Part shown: positions 32,656-41,599 of the stretch, piece by piece
Layout: each line of letters opens with the position of its first letter
How positions within the stretch are numbered: position 1 is the first letter of the stretch
Assembly (NCBI GenBank): GCA_044508835.1
Contig: JBIQHD010000023.1
Location: forward strand, 12,781-76,780
Direction: 5' to 3'
DNA length: 64,000 nucleotides
Origin: JAKFDI01 sp044508835
GTDB taxonomy: Bacteria > Pseudomonadota > Gammaproteobacteria > Burkholderiales > Burkholderiaceae_C
Notes under the pieces: generated by a model
The model's input: the letters and a program-made list of their open reading frames with translations, nothing else
What the model was told of the DNA's origin: nothing
Databases searched by the model: none
Position numbers and translations under genes: made by a program

Positions 32656-33648
32656 TCAGGGAATCAGCACGCTCGAGCCGGTGGTCTTGCGCGCCTCCAG
32701 GTCGCGGTGCGCCTGCGCCACCTCGGCCAGCGGGTAGCGCTGGTCGATGCGGATCTTCACCTCGCCGCTGCCCACCACCGCGAACAGGTCGTCGGCCATG
32801 GCCTGCGTGCTCTCGTGCGTGGCGAGGTGGCTGAACAGCGTGGGCCGGGTCACGTGCAGCGAGCCCTTGGCGGCGAGGAGGCCGAGCGGGAACGCATCCA
32901 CCGGCCCCGAGGCGTTGCCGAAGGACACCATCAGCCCGAAGGGCATCAGGCAGTCGAGCGACTTCATGAAGGTGTCGCGGCCGATGGAGTCGTACACCAC
33001 CTTCACGCCGCGCCCGCCGGTGATCTCGCGCACGCGGGCGGTGAAATCTTCGCTCGCGTAGTCGATGGCGTGCGCCGCGCCGTGCTCCAGCGCGAGCCGG
33101 CACTTGGCCTCGCCGCCCGCCGTGCCGATGAGCTGCAGGCCGAGCGCGCGCGCCCACTGGCACGCGATGAGGCCCACGCCGCCCGCCGCCGCGTGGAAGA
33201 GCACGAAGTCGCCCGGCTGCAGGCCCTGCTGCGGCAGCGTCTTCTTCAGCAGGTACTGCGCGGTCAGGCCCTTGAGCATCATCGCCGCGCCGGTCTCGCA
33301 GTCGATGGCGTCGGGCAGCTCGACCACGTGGCGCGCCGGCATCACGCGCGCCTCGCCGTAGCTGCCCGGCGGCTGGCTCGCATAGGCCACGCGGGCGCCC
33401 ACGTCGAGGTGCGTCACGCCCTCGCCCACCGCCTCGACGATGCCCGCGCCTTCCATGCCCAGCGTGAGCGGCAGCGGGTTCTGGTACAGGCCGCTGCGCT
33501 GGTAGACGTCGATGAAGTTCAGGCCGCAGGCCTCGTGGCGGATGCGCACCTCGCCCGGCCCCGGCTCGCCCACCGGCAGCTCGACGAGCTGCAGGACTTC
33601 GGGGCCGCCGAACTGTTCGATGCGGACGGTTTTCGAGCTGCGGGTCAT
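32656..33648 (-). CDS. qor: NADPH:quinone oxidoreductase (zinc-free MDR family)
   Basis: 330 residues. It starts with KTVRIEQFGGPEVLQLVELP and then CGLNFIDVYQRSGLYQNPLP, the typical Qor block. The cofactor domain has DFVLFHAAAGGVGLIACQWA with the AxxGGVG motif. There are no zinc-binding cysteines, which distinguishes it from zinc alcohol dehydrogenases. It would reduce quinones with NADPH in the cytoplasm. Single gene, convergent with the DUF2189 gene and divergent from the DUF2007 gene. Confidence 0.93.
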   Translation of the reverse strand: MTRSSKTVRIEQFGGPEVLQLVELPVGEPGPGEVRIRHEACGLNFIDVYQRSGLYQNPLPLTLGMEGAGIVEAVGEGVTHLDVGARVAYASQPPGSYGEARVMPARHVVELPDAIDCETGAAMMLKGLTAQYLLKKTLPQQGLQPGDFVLFHAAAGGVGLIACQWARALGLQLIGTAGGEAKCRLALEHGAAHAIDYASEDFTARVREITGGRGVKVVYDSIGRDTFMKSLDCLMPFGLMVSFGNASGPVDAFPLGLLAAKGSLHVTRPTLFSHLATHESTQAMADDLFAVVGSGEVKIRIDQRYPLAEVAQAHRDLEARKTTGSSVLIP

Positions 33649-33707
33649 GGCCTGTCTCCGGTGCGAATGGACGAAACCCGGTATCGTGCCAGCGTTTCGC
33701 CCCCGCC

Positions 33708-34010
33708 ATGCGCCGCCTCACGCAAGCCCCTCACCTCGCGCTCGCCACCTTATGGGCCGACATGCTCACGCATGCCGGCATCGAGGCGACGGTGCAGCGG
33801 GCCTACGCCAGCAGCATCGCCGGCGAGCTGCCGCCGGACCAGGCGCTGCCCGAGGTGTGGGTGATGGACGACGAGAAGCTCGAAGCGGCACGCACGCTGC
33901 TCGCGCAGCTTCGCAACCCGCCGCATCGCCACTGGGTCTGCCGCACCTGCCACGAGCGCATCGAGGGCCCGTTCGAGCAGTGCTGGAACTGCGGCAGCGA
34001 CATGCCCTGA
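33708..34010 (+). CDS. DUF2007-type protein with C-terminal zinc ribbon
   Basis: 100 residues. The first 65 residues (LATLWADMLTHAGIEATVQR, then LPEVWVMDDEKLEAARTLLA) match the DUF2007 putative signal-transducing fold. The last 30 form a small zinc ribbon with VCRTCHERIEG and QCWNCGSDMP, giving two CxxC pairs. The function is unknown; the zinc ribbon suggests protein or nucleic-acid contact. ATG at 33708; followed 16 nt later by the EamA gene, probably one transcript. Confidence 0.85.
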   Translation: MRRLTQAPHLALATLWADMLTHAGIEATVQRAYASSIAGELPPDQALPEVWVMDDEKLEAARTLLAQLRNPPHRHWVCRTCHERIEGPFEQCWNCGSDMP

Positions 34011-34026
34011 GTCTGTCCCTTCCCGA

Positions 34027-34938
34027 ATGATTCCCCTGACCCCGCGCATCGCGCTGCTGATGACGCTGCCCCCGCTGCTGTGGGCCGCCAACGCCGTCGT
34101 CGGGCGCCTCACGGTCGGCAGCGTGCCGCCGCTCACGCTCAACTTCCTGCGCTGGGCCCTGGCCGCGGCGCTGCTGCTGCCGCTGGCCTGGCGCATGCTG
34201 CGCGAGCCGGCGCAGATCCTGGCGCGCTGGCCGCACCTGCTGGCGCTGGGCCTGCTCGGCGTGGGCACCTACAACTCGCTGCAGTACCTCGCGCTCGTCA
34301 CCTCCACGCCGATCAACGTCACGCTGATCGCGGCCAGCATGCCGGTGTGGATGCTGCTGGTCGGCGCGCTGCGCTACGGCGAGCACCCGGCGCGGCGGCA
34401 GGTCGCGGGCGCCGTGCTGTCGATCGCCGGCGTGCTGCTCGTCATCGCGCGCGGCAGCCTGGAGACGCTGGCGGCGGTGCGCTTCGTGCGCGGCGACTTC
34501 TACATCCTCGCGGCCATCATCGCCTGGGCCTTCTACAGCTGGCTGCTCGCGCGCCCGCCGGCGTCGATGCAGCCGCCGCAGCGGCCGGGCTGGAACTGGG
34601 CCGAGTTCCTGTTCGTGCAGATGCTCTTCGGCCTGATGGGCTCGGGCGTGGCCAGCGGCTTCGAGCTGGCGCTCGGCGACGCGCCCATCGTGTGGAACGG
34701 CTGGGTGGTCGCGGCGCTCGTCTACCTGGCGGTCGGCCCGTCCATCATCGCCTACCGCTGCTGGGGCCTGGGCGTGGCCACCGGCGGGCCGGCGCTGGCG
34801 GCCTTCTTCAGCAACCTCACGCCGCTGTTCGCCGCGCTGATGTCGGCCGCGGTGCTGGGCGAGGTGCCGCACTGGTACCACGGCGCGGCCTTCGCGCTGA
34901 TCGTGGCCGGCATCGTGGTGTCGTCGTGGCGGTCGTAG
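34027..34938 (+). CDS. EamA-family (DMT) drug/metabolite exporter
   Basis: 303 residues with ten predicted helices arranged as two EamA repeats. The first repeat shows PPLLWAANAVVGRLTVGSVP, LNFLRWALAAALLLPLAWRM and TSTPINVTLIAASMPVWMLL. The second ends NLTPLFAALMSAAVLGEVPH. DMT members export amino acids or other small metabolites through the inner membrane. The substrate cannot be inferred from context. Confidence 0.9.
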   Translation: MIPLTPRIALLMTLPPLLWAANAVVGRLTVGSVPPLTLNFLRWALAAALLLPLAWRMLREPAQILARWPHLLALGLLGVGTYNSLQYLALVTSTPINVTLIAASMPVWMLLVGALRYGEHPARRQVAGAVLSIAGVLLVIARGSLETLAAVRFVRGDFYILAAIIAWAFYSWLLARPPASMQPPQRPGWNWAEFLFVQMLFGLMGSGVASGFELALGDAPIVWNGWVVAALVYLAVGPSIIAYRCWGLGVATGGPALAAFFSNLTPLFAALMSAAVLGEVPHWYHGAAFALIVAGIVVSSWRS

Positions 34939-34964
34939 GTGTCGTGCGGCGATGCCGCGCACGC

Positions 34965-36617
34965 TCACTCGGTGAGGACAGGCAGTGGCTCACGCGGTGG
35001 CGTGGCCGCGTCCGCCTTGCGAGTTGACCAGATGCTGTCGGCCGGGCCGGTCGTGATCCGGCGCGCCGTTGCGGCCGCCATCCAGGCAAAGGAGAGCGCG
35101 CCAGCGAAGGCGACCACATCGACGCCGATCGTCGCGGCGCTGCCATGGCCCCACATGCCGAGCGCAGGGAACAGCAGCGCCACGAGGGTGGTCAGTGGGA
35201 TCGCCATCGTCGCGGCGGCGCACAGCCAGAGCAGATGCACCGCCGAGCGCGCCGCGCCCCAAGCAAAGGCCCACGCGGCCGAGCCGAGGAACACGACGTA
35301 GTAGATCACCTCATGCCAGTGGTTGAGATCGGCGACGCGGCCATGCAGCCACTTGGCCGCGACGATCGTCAGCGAGAGGCCAGCCACACAGCCGAGGCAG
35401 ACGCCCACCGTCGCGCTGCCCAGGAGGCGCGTCGAACGCGACTGCTCGGCCTCGCCGTCCTTGCGCGCCTTCTTCCTGCGCGTTTCGATCCACAGCAGGT
35501 TGCCGCCATAGAACAGCCACGCGCCCGACAGGCCCAGGAAGAAATAGGCCCATGCAATCGTTGCGCCCTCATACTGCCCGGCGTGCAGGCCGTAGAACGC
35601 CTCTGACGCGCGCCGGTCCGGATCCTGGCGCGATGGGCGCGTGCTGTCTTTCAGCAACTCGCCGGTCACGGCGCTGAGCATGACGCCCCCGAGATGGGTA
35701 TCTCCGACATAGCCGCGCTCGGCTCCGGGGACTCTCACCGAAGCGGCTTGGTCTCCCATATTCCTGAAGACCATGAAGCGGGGCTCGAAATCGGGCACCT
35801 GCTCTTTGAGTTTCTGAAGCAACTGCGAGGGAGCCATCATTGCAGCCGCCTCGCCGGTCGGCTTTGGTGCTCTGTATGGCTCGTTGTCACGATCATCCAG
35901 GATCGCCTGCTTGCCGCCGAAAATGACGGCTTCCTGCGCAGACCAGAGTGCACCGCTGAAGCTCAACGCCGTCGCGGTGATCGCCATCGCGATGTGAAAC
36001 GGGAGTGCTGCAATTCCCACGACATTGTGCGCATCCAGCCACATGCGCTTGAGGTTCTTGCCGACACGCAGCGCGAACAAATCCTTCATGAGTGACGGCA
36101 GCAGCACGATCACGCCGCTGATCAGCGCCACGCCGTAGAGCAGCGAGACCGCTCCCATGACATTCGATCCCCATCGGCCGGGAATCCCGACGCGCATGTG
36201 GACGTGATTGATGAAATCCGCCAGTTCGGACGGCTCTTCCTGCTTCGCCAGCAGCGTGCCGTCAGGCTGGAGCGTCGCCCACCAGTGGACATGCTCGTGC
36301 GCTTGTCCCTCTTGATGCGGCGCGTCCTCTTCCCATGTCACGCGCGCAGGCTCGTTCTCGTTCCCCAGCAGATGCAGCTTGATCCCTTCCTCCCGCGCTT
36401 GAGGATGCGCGGCTGCGACCAATTCGAGGAGACGGGGCGCATCGTCCAAAGGAACCGCTGCCACGCCCACGGCGGGCGGTGACGCCCAGCGCGCGATCGG
36501 CTCCTGAAACATGGTGAGCGCGCCCGCATAGAAAGCGATGAACAGCGCAAAGCCGCAAGTGATGCCGGTCCACGTGTGGACGGTCTTGTAGAGCCTGACG
36601 ATGTCGGCGCGGATCAT
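34965..36617 (-). CDS. PepSY-associated transmembrane protein (iron-uptake type)
   Basis: 550 residues from ATG at 36617. The N-terminus KTVHTWTGITCGFALFIAFY is the first helix of PepSY_TM proteins. A periplasmic PepSY-like region follows (HPQAREEGIKLHLLGNENEP), then helices including HMRVGIPGRWGSNVMGAVSL and a WLDAHNVVGIAALPFHIAMA block with conserved histidines. Relatives accompany siderophore receptors and include reductases thought to release iron from siderophores in the inner membrane. It is the last gene of the minus-strand iron operon, 7 nt after the small gene at 36625. GC content here looks lower than in the flanking EamA gene. Confidence 0.88.
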   Translation of the reverse strand: MIRADIVRLYKTVHTWTGITCGFALFIAFYAGALTMFQEPIARWASPPAVGVAAVPLDDAPRLLELVAAAHPQAREEGIKLHLLGNENEPARVTWEEDAPHQEGQAHEHVHWWATLQPDGTLLAKQEEPSELADFINHVHMRVGIPGRWGSNVMGAVSLLYGVALISGVIVLLPSLMKDLFALRVGKNLKRMWLDAHNVVGIAALPFHIAMAITATALSFSGALWSAQEAVIFGGKQAILDDRDNEPYRAPKPTGEAAAMMAPSQLLQKLKEQVPDFEPRFMVFRNMGDQAASVRVPGAERGYVGDTHLGGVMLSAVTGELLKDSTRPSRQDPDRRASEAFYGLHAGQYEGATIAWAYFFLGLSGAWLFYGGNLLWIETRRKKARKDGEAEQSRSTRLLGSATVGVCLGCVAGLSLTIVAAKWLHGRVADLNHWHEVIYYVVFLGSAAWAFAWGAARSAVHLLWLCAAATMAIPLTTLVALLFPALGMWGHGSAATIGVDVVAFAGALSFAWMAAATARRITTGPADSIWSTRKADAATPPREPLPVLTE

Positions 36618-36624
36618 GCTGTCT

Positions 36625-36918
36625 TCACGCGAAGAAATGGAAGCGGCAGGCGAACAGTGCGGCGAAGGCGAGCAGGTTGGCCGCGCCGAGCCATGCCCAG
36701 GCGGCGCGACCGCTGCGAAACAGGAAGCAGAAGCCGAACACTGCAATCCAGACCAACGCTTCCAGGTAGCGCATCAGCGAGTAGCGCCCACCCGGCGCAT
36801 CGATACCCCCCGGCCCCAGATAGGCGTACAAGCCGACCAGCGAAAGCGCCAGGCCCAAGCCAAGGATTGCGCCAGCGCTCGCCTTGCTCCACCAGTCGGG
36901 GCGGATTTCGCTGGTCAT
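36625..36918 (-). CDS. Small membrane protein of iron-uptake operon (DUF3649-like)
   Basis: 97 residues from ATG at 36918; an in-frame upstream extension to 36975 is made of repeat sequence and is rejected. Three hydrophobic segments are visible (AGAILGLGLALSLVGLYAYL, LEALVWIAVFGFCFLF, AWLGAANLLAFAALFACRFH). Its place between a DUF3325-like gene and a PepSY gene downstream of a TonB receptor is where DUF3649 proteins occur. The family assignment rests mainly on context. It may assist iron transfer across the inner membrane. Confidence 0.65.
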   Translation of the reverse strand: MTSEIRPDWWSKASAGAILGLGLALSLVGLYAYLGPGGIDAPGGRYSLMRYLEALVWIAVFGFCFLFRSGRAAWAWLGAANLLAFAALFACRFHFFA

Positions 36919-36929
36919 GTCAGTGGCGC

Positions 36930-36989
36930 CCGGCCGCCCGAAGCCACTGACCGCCCCCTCGGGGGGCAGGAGCAAAGCGACGTAGGGGC
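36930..36989 (-). repeat. Variant stop-proximal repeat within the iron operon
   Basis: Read on the minus strand, 10 nt after the stop at 36999: CCCCTACGTCGCTTTGCTCC, then a CCCCCCGAGGGGG hairpin. The plan matches copies A-D (C-tract, TACG-CGCTT core, C/G hairpin), but the core sequence differs (GTCGCTTTGCTCC instead of GCGCTTCGCGCG). It is flanked by a CAGTGGC/GCCACTG inverted repeat at 36921-36949. Confidence 0.6.
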
Positions 36990-36998
36990 TGTTTCATT

Positions 36999-37265
36999 TC
37001 AGTTCGCCCGCCCGGCACCGCAGAGCACGGCGAGATAAGGGAAGGCGGACAGGCAGACCATCGCGACATGCAGTGTCACGAACACGCCGGCCACCGGCCG
37101 CAATGCCGAGATCCATGCAGCAAGGCCAATCGCCAGCAGCACGCTCCCCTCGATGAGCAGAGCTTTCCTGGAAGGAGCCTGCGCCAGCCATTTCTGATGG
37201 GGGCTGGCGAGGTAGAGGCACGCACAACCGGCGATGGTCAGTGCCAGTGCCAGGAACACGACCAT
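36999..37265 (-). CDS. Small membrane protein of iron-uptake operon (DUF3325-like)
   Basis: 88 residues, nearly all in three helices: VVFLALALTIAGCACLYLAS, IEGSVLLAIGLAAWISALRP and a GVFVTLHVAMVCLSAFPYLA segment. The HQKWLAQAP segment after helix 1 fits DUF3325 proteins found next to TonB siderophore receptors. Its start is 4 nt after the stop of the receptor gene, so it belongs to the same operon. The biochemical role is unknown. Confidence 0.72.
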   Translation of the reverse strand: MVVFLALALTIAGCACLYLASPHQKWLAQAPSRKALLIEGSVLLAIGLAAWISALRPVAGVFVTLHVAMVCLSAFPYLAVLCGAGRAN

Positions 37266-37268
37266 GGC

Positions 37269-39845
37269 TCAGAAGCCGAATGTCGCCGAAAGGCGATAGG
37301 TGCGCGGCGCGCCGAGCTGGATGTACCTGAAGTTCGCGCCTGACCAATAGTCCTTGTCGAACACGTTGTCGACATTGAAGCGGACCGTGACCGGCTTGTT
37401 GTTCCATCCCGAGTTGAAGACATAGCGTGCGCCGAGATCGACGAGCGTCCATGACGGGATCTTCAGGCTCTCGTTGGAGCTGCTGACCACCTGATCGCCG
37501 GTGTAGGTGAGGCGGCCGGTCAGCGTCAGGCCTTGCAGGAACGGCGTGTCCCATTCGCCGCCGACCACGGTGCGGAATTTCGGGATGCCGGCTTCCCTGT
37601 TGCCGTCATAGAGCCCGTCCTGCGTCTTCTTCTGGATGCCGTCGAGCAGGGTGAGCCCGCCCATCAGGCGAACGCCGGGCCTCGGCGCGCCATAGGCGTT
37701 CAGCTCGATGCCGCGATTGCGCAGTTCGCCGTTCACCGCCAGCGTCGGCAGCCCGCCGTTCGGATCGGCGACGGAGATGGTGTTGGGCTGGGCGATCTGG
37801 AACGCCGCCAGCGTGGTCGTCACCGTGCCCCAATCGACCTTGACGCCCGCTTCGTACTGCTTGCTGACATAGGGTGAAAGCACTTCGCCTGCATTCGCGA
37901 ATTGCGAGCCGACGATGGTTCCTGCCTGCAGGCTTTCGATGTAGTTGGCGTAGAGCGCCACATTCTTCCGCCACGGCTTGACGACCAGGCCCAGGGCGGG
38001 AGTCCACGCATCGCTCTTGTAGCTGGAGGTCTTGGCGCCGGTCGTCGTGTTGAAACTGCCCGATTCCACCTTCTGGTGGCGCGCGCCTGCAATCAATTGG
38101 ACCCGCTCGTCGAGGATCGACAAGGTATCGGACAAGCCGATGCTGGAGACACGGATCTCGCCCGTTTTCCTTGGCTTACCCGGATCGGCGAGGACCACTT
38201 CGGGGCCGAACACGGGGTTGTAGAGATTCGTGGTGTAGGCATACGGACTGCTTCGCGTCTGCGCCTCTGCGGTTTCCGTCCGGGTCTGCGACAGATGGAC
38301 GCTGAAGGCATGGTCCACCGGCCCGGTCGTCGCCTTCGCCCTCAATCCGCCCTGCACGGACTGCACGTCATAGGCGAATTTCGTGTGCTCGAGGAAACCC
38401 CACCCGAACGTTCCGCTCGCATCGCGCAGAGTCGGCTGGCTCGGGCCGATGAGCGAGAAATCCAGTTCCTGCTTGCCGATGGCGCCATAGGCGGTGACGG
38501 TGTCGGTGATGTCGACTTCGCCCCGCACCATGCCCAGCGTCAGTTTGCTGGGCTGGCTGCTCCACACGGGATTGAGGCTGGTTCCGGCGTCGGGGGCATC
38601 CGGGACGAAGACGAAGCCGCCGCCGGCACCGCTGACAACGAGCTGCTGCACGATTTGAGGGCTGGCCTCGTTCGAATGATGCGCGAGATCGGCGGACATC
38701 CGGACGCGCTCGCCGCGATAGTCCAGATTGATCGCCGCCGACCCTACTTCTGCGGAGGTCGGCTTCACCTCCGTATCGCCTTTGCGGTACGCGCCGTTGA
38801 AACGAATGCCGAACCGATTCTCCGCGCCGAAGCGGCGCCCGATGTCGAGATGAGCGCCGAGTTGCGAGCGGGAGGCATAGCGCGTGGTCAGCTCGGTGAG
38901 CGGCTCGTCGCCGGCCTGCTTGGTGACGAGGTTGTACGAGCCGCCGATGCCGCCCGCCCCGGACGCCGCCATGCCGTTGAGCAGGGCGCTCGGCCCCCTG
39001 AGCACCTCGACGCGCTCGATGTAGTCCATGTCCGGCGAACGCAACGGAGACATGCCCGCCAACCCGTTGAGGGTGCCGAAACCGGATGACAGGGTGTTCG
39101 AGAAGCCCCGGACAGTGATCGAGCCGTCTTCATCGCTCGCGCCGTTCTGTTTCGTCAGGATGGAGGGGTCGTTCAGCAGGACTTCCTGAACGGTCTGGGC
39201 CTGCTGATCCTGAATCGTCTTGTTCGTGTAGTGGGTCTGGCTGAAGGGCGTGTCCATCACGTCCTTGTTGCCGAGCATCCCGACTTGGCCGCCGCGCGCC
39301 ACCTGTCCGCCGGCATACGGCTTCGGCAGATCGCTCGGCCCCGATTCCGAACTCGCCGTCACCCTCACCTCCGGCAAGGTCGGCTCTGCCCGAGCAGCTG
39401 GCGCGGTTCCGCGAACGACCTCCGGGGCTTTGCGCAGGGAATACCCGCCACCTGCCTGCGCGACGGCTTCGACCCCCGTGCCTGCCAACAGCAGCGAGAT
39501 CGCCGACGCGACGCTGTGGTTGCCGGTCAGCCCTTTCGTCGTCAGGCCGGAGATCAGCGCCGCGTCATACGAGAGATTGACCCCCGCCGTGCGCGCAAAG
39601 CGATCCAGCGCCGCGTCGAGCGGTCCCGCCGGCACGTTGAAGGTCTTGACGGCATCGCCCGCCGGCAGCGCCGCGGCGGCGGCTTGCGCCCGCGCCGGCT
39701 GGGGCAGCGCGACGGCGCCGACGGCCACGCTGAGCAGCAGACCTTGCAGGGCCGCGGCCAGCGGGGTCAGGCGAAGGTTGAAAGCGTCGGAAGAAGGGAT
39801 GGCCCGGCTTCCGGGCCGGGCGGTGTTCGGATGGTTGAAGGTCAT
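37269..39845 (-). CDS. TonB-dependent siderophore receptor with STN signalling domain
   Basis: 858 residues. After a long signal region (about 1-54, ending PARAQ) comes an STN domain (about 67-120, KTFNVPAGPLDAALDRFART) that contacts an anti-sigma factor. The plug follows (DTPFSQTHYTNKTIQDQQAQ, DEDGSITVRGFSN, then DYIERVEVLRGPSALLNGM) and a 22-strand barrel ends in a C-terminal aromatic (RLSATFGF). It imports a ferric siderophore across the outer membrane and signals through the FecR-like protein encoded upstream. The siderophore type is not readable, though the family is of the FpvA/FhuE kind. Base composition is less GC-rich than most of the window. Confidence 0.95.
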   Translation of the reverse strand: MTFNHPNTARPGSRAIPSSDAFNLRLTPLAAALQGLLLSVAVGAVALPQPARAQAAAAALPAGDAVKTFNVPAGPLDAALDRFARTAGVNLSYDAALISGLTTKGLTGNHSVASAISLLLAGTGVEAVAQAGGGYSLRKAPEVVRGTAPAARAEPTLPEVRVTASSESGPSDLPKPYAGGQVARGGQVGMLGNKDVMDTPFSQTHYTNKTIQDQQAQTVQEVLLNDPSILTKQNGASDEDGSITVRGFSNTLSSGFGTLNGLAGMSPLRSPDMDYIERVEVLRGPSALLNGMAASGAGGIGGSYNLVTKQAGDEPLTELTTRYASRSQLGAHLDIGRRFGAENRFGIRFNGAYRKGDTEVKPTSAEVGSAAINLDYRGERVRMSADLAHHSNEASPQIVQQLVVSGAGGGFVFVPDAPDAGTSLNPVWSSQPSKLTLGMVRGEVDITDTVTAYGAIGKQELDFSLIGPSQPTLRDASGTFGWGFLEHTKFAYDVQSVQGGLRAKATTGPVDHAFSVHLSQTRTETAEAQTRSSPYAYTTNLYNPVFGPEVVLADPGKPRKTGEIRVSSIGLSDTLSILDERVQLIAGARHQKVESGSFNTTTGAKTSSYKSDAWTPALGLVVKPWRKNVALYANYIESLQAGTIVGSQFANAGEVLSPYVSKQYEAGVKVDWGTVTTTLAAFQIAQPNTISVADPNGGLPTLAVNGELRNRGIELNAYGAPRPGVRLMGGLTLLDGIQKKTQDGLYDGNREAGIPKFRTVVGGEWDTPFLQGLTLTGRLTYTGDQVVSSSNESLKIPSWTLVDLGARYVFNSGWNNKPVTVRFNVDNVFDKDYWSGANFRYIQLGAPRTYRLSATFGF

Positions 39846-39898
39846 TTCGGTCTCTCGGCGAGGCAGGTGCTGAAGTGCTCCTACCTGATAGGCCGGCC

Positions 39899-39924
39899 GA
39901 GACCCGAAATCCCCTCACTTTTCC
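39899..39924 (-). promoter_or_regulatory. Candidate FecI-type promoter for the receptor gene
   Basis: On the minus strand GGAAAA (39924-39919) is followed after 16 nt by TCTC (39902-39899), similar to the GGAAAT-N17-TC layout of the E. coli fecA promoter. It lies about 55 nt upstream of the receptor start at 39845. An inverted repeat (GGTCTC with GAGACC ends, about 39846-39903) overlaps the downstream part. Pattern match only. Confidence 0.35.
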
Positions 39925-39970
39925 GAAAATAAATTGGCAACAGCCGCGCAGGCTTCGCCACGCATTGGAA

Positions 39971-41020
39971 CTACCGCCCGCGGCTCGGCCCCACGGACAC
40001 CCAGAAGCGCGTGCGGTAGGTGACGCTGACGGGATGGGTCTGCGCGAGAAACTGCAGCGTCCGGTCGGTATCCCGGGTCTGGAACAGTCCGGACACGCGC
40101 AGGTCGGCGACACGCTTGTCGCAGGCGATGCGGCCGCTGCGGTAGCGCGAGAGTTCGTCCAACAGGTCGGCCAGGCGGATGTTCTTGCCGGCAATGACGC
40201 CGTCGGTCCAACTGTCGGCCTCGAAGCCTTGCAGGTCCGCCGGCTCGGTGCCGTCGTCGGCGAGCCAGCGGCTTTCGCCGGCGCGCATCACGTGGCCGGC
40301 GTCGCCGCCGGCCGGGTGCAGTTCCACCGCGCCCTCCTGCACGCTGATGCGGGCGCGGCGCTCGTCCAGGCGCACGGTGAAGCGCGTGCCCAGCGCCTGC
40401 AGCTTGCCGAAGGGCGTGTAGACCCAGAACGGCCGCTTCGCGGGCGCGTCGGCGTCGGGGCCGGTGGTGACGAGCATCTCGCCGCGCCGCAGGACGACGA
40501 GGCGGCGTTCGCCCGCCAGGTCGGCGCTGACGGCGCTGTCGGTGTTGAGCACGATGACGGTGCCGTCGGCCAAGCGGAGTGTCTTCCGTTCGCCGGCGGC
40601 CGTGCTGGCGTCGGCCAGCAGCCGCTGCCACGGGGCTTGATCGCGCACCACCCAGCCGACACCCAAGGCCAAGCCGGCGAGCGACAGGAGTTTCATCGTG
40701 GCGCGGCGGCTCGACAGGCGCTGCTCGCGCTTCGTGCCGGCTGCCGCCAAGGTCCCCTGCAGCACCTTGGGCGGGAATCTGGCGAACGGCTGCTTGAGCG
40801 AATCCACGCGAGCCCAGGCCACCGCATGCAGCGGATCGGCCTGCAGCCAGCGCTCGAAGGCGCTGCGCACCTCGGGCGCGGGGTCGTTGTAGTCGAGCTT
40901 CACCGCCCAGGTGATGGCCGCGTCGATGATGTCTTCCGGCAGCGGCTCCTTGCGGTCCGAGGCTTCATGCTGATTCGGGCCGATGCCGACGACGACGCCA
41001 CGCAATGCTTCGTCGCTCAT
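39971..41020 (-). CDS. FecR-family anti-sigma factor / transmembrane signal transducer
   Basis: 349 residues from ATG at 41020, overlapping the sigma gene stop (ATGA). An N-terminal cytoplasmic domain (about 20-80, DIIDAAITWAVKLDYNDPAP then VRSAFERWLQADPLHAVAWA) binds the sigma factor. One helix follows (about 112-130, KLLSLAGLALGVGWVV). The periplasmic FecR domain has LADGTVIVLNTDSAVSADLA, LRRGEMLVTT, PFGKLQALGTRFTVRLDERR and VQEGAVELHPAG. A C-terminal secretin/TonB-like short domain contacts the receptor's STN domain. Transcribed with the sigma gene and followed by the receptor gene. Confidence 0.93.
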   Translation of the reverse strand: MSDEALRGVVVGIGPNQHEASDRKEPLPEDIIDAAITWAVKLDYNDPAPEVRSAFERWLQADPLHAVAWARVDSLKQPFARFPPKVLQGTLAAAGTKREQRLSSRRATMKLLSLAGLALGVGWVVRDQAPWQRLLADASTAAGERKTLRLADGTVIVLNTDSAVSADLAGERRLVVLRRGEMLVTTGPDADAPAKRPFWVYTPFGKLQALGTRFTVRLDERRARISVQEGAVELHPAGGDAGHVMRAGESRWLADDGTEPADLQGFEADSWTDGVIAGKNIRLADLLDELSRYRSGRIACDKRVADLRVSGLFQTRDTDRTLQFLAQTHPVSVTYRTRFWVSVGPSRGR

Positions 41021-41529
41021 GGCTCGAAGCGCAGGGCGTAGCAGCTTCGCAGCGCCTTGGCGATGTAGCGCTCCGCGGTGGCCAGCGAGACGCCCAGCCG
41101 CTGGGCGATCTGCGGGCAGGTCAGGCCGTCGAGCTGGGCGAGCAGGAAGGCGGTGCGTACGGCGGGCTTGAGCGCGTCGAGCACACGGTCGATCTCCATC
41201 AGCGTTTCGAGGAAGATCAGCCGGCTTTCCGGCGACGGCTCCTCGGGCCCGGGCATGGCGGCCAGGGTTTCCAGCCAAGCCAGCTCCAGCTCGCGGCGGC
41301 GCCACTGCTCGATGACCAAGCCGTTGGCGATCGTGGAGAGGAAGGCTCGGGGCTCACGCGCCTGGATGGGCTGGCGGCGCTGCAGGACGCGCATGAACAC
41401 GTCTTGCGCCAGGTCGGCCGCGTCGAATGTGTTGCCCAGTCTGCGGCGAAGCCAGCCCTGCAGCCACCCGTGGTGGTCGCTGTACAGCGAATGGACTTCG
41501 TCGTGCAGCGCAAGCTCGAAGGTCGACAC
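41017..41529 (-). CDS. FecI-like ECF sigma-70 factor
   Basis: 170 residues with the ECF layout. Region 2 (about 10-75) contains HHGWLQGWLRRRLGNTFDAA then DLAQDVFMRVLQRR. Region 4 (about 115-165) contains IDRVLDALKPAVRTAFLLAQ and LTCPQIAQRLGVSLATAERY as the -35 recognition helix-turn-helix. It would direct transcription of the siderophore receptor when the receptor and FecR-like partner are stimulated. A Fur box lies 50 nt upstream of ATG at 41529, giving iron-dependent control of the whole cascade. Confidence 0.94.
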   Translation of the reverse strand: MSTFELALHDEVHSLYSDHHGWLQGWLRRRLGNTFDAADLAQDVFMRVLQRRQPIQAREPRAFLSTIANGLVIEQWRRRELELAWLETLAAMPGPEEPSPESRLIFLETLMEIDRVLDALKPAVRTAFLLAQLDGLTCPQIAQRLGVSLATAERYIAKALRSCYALRFEP

Positions 41530-41578
41530 GGCTCACTCCTCCTGTGAATGGTCGAGCGCGCGGCGGACCTTGGACATG

Positions 41579-41597
41579 AATGAGAATTATTTGCATT
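41579..41597 (-). promoter_or_regulatory. Fur box upstream of the sigma factor gene
   Basis: The 19-bp AATGAGAATTATTTGCATT is AT-rich in an otherwise GC-rich region. Its TGAGAAT and ATTTGCAT parts fit the 19-bp Fur consensus (GATAATGATAATCATTATC type) at most positions. It lies 50 nt upstream of the sigma gene start. Confidence 0.75.
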
Positions 41598-41599
41598 TT

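Noticed and set aside
36919..36975. Upstream extension of the small iron-operon membrane protein
   Set aside because: It would translate the variant intergenic repeat, and the extra residues are not hydrophobic like the rest of the protein.
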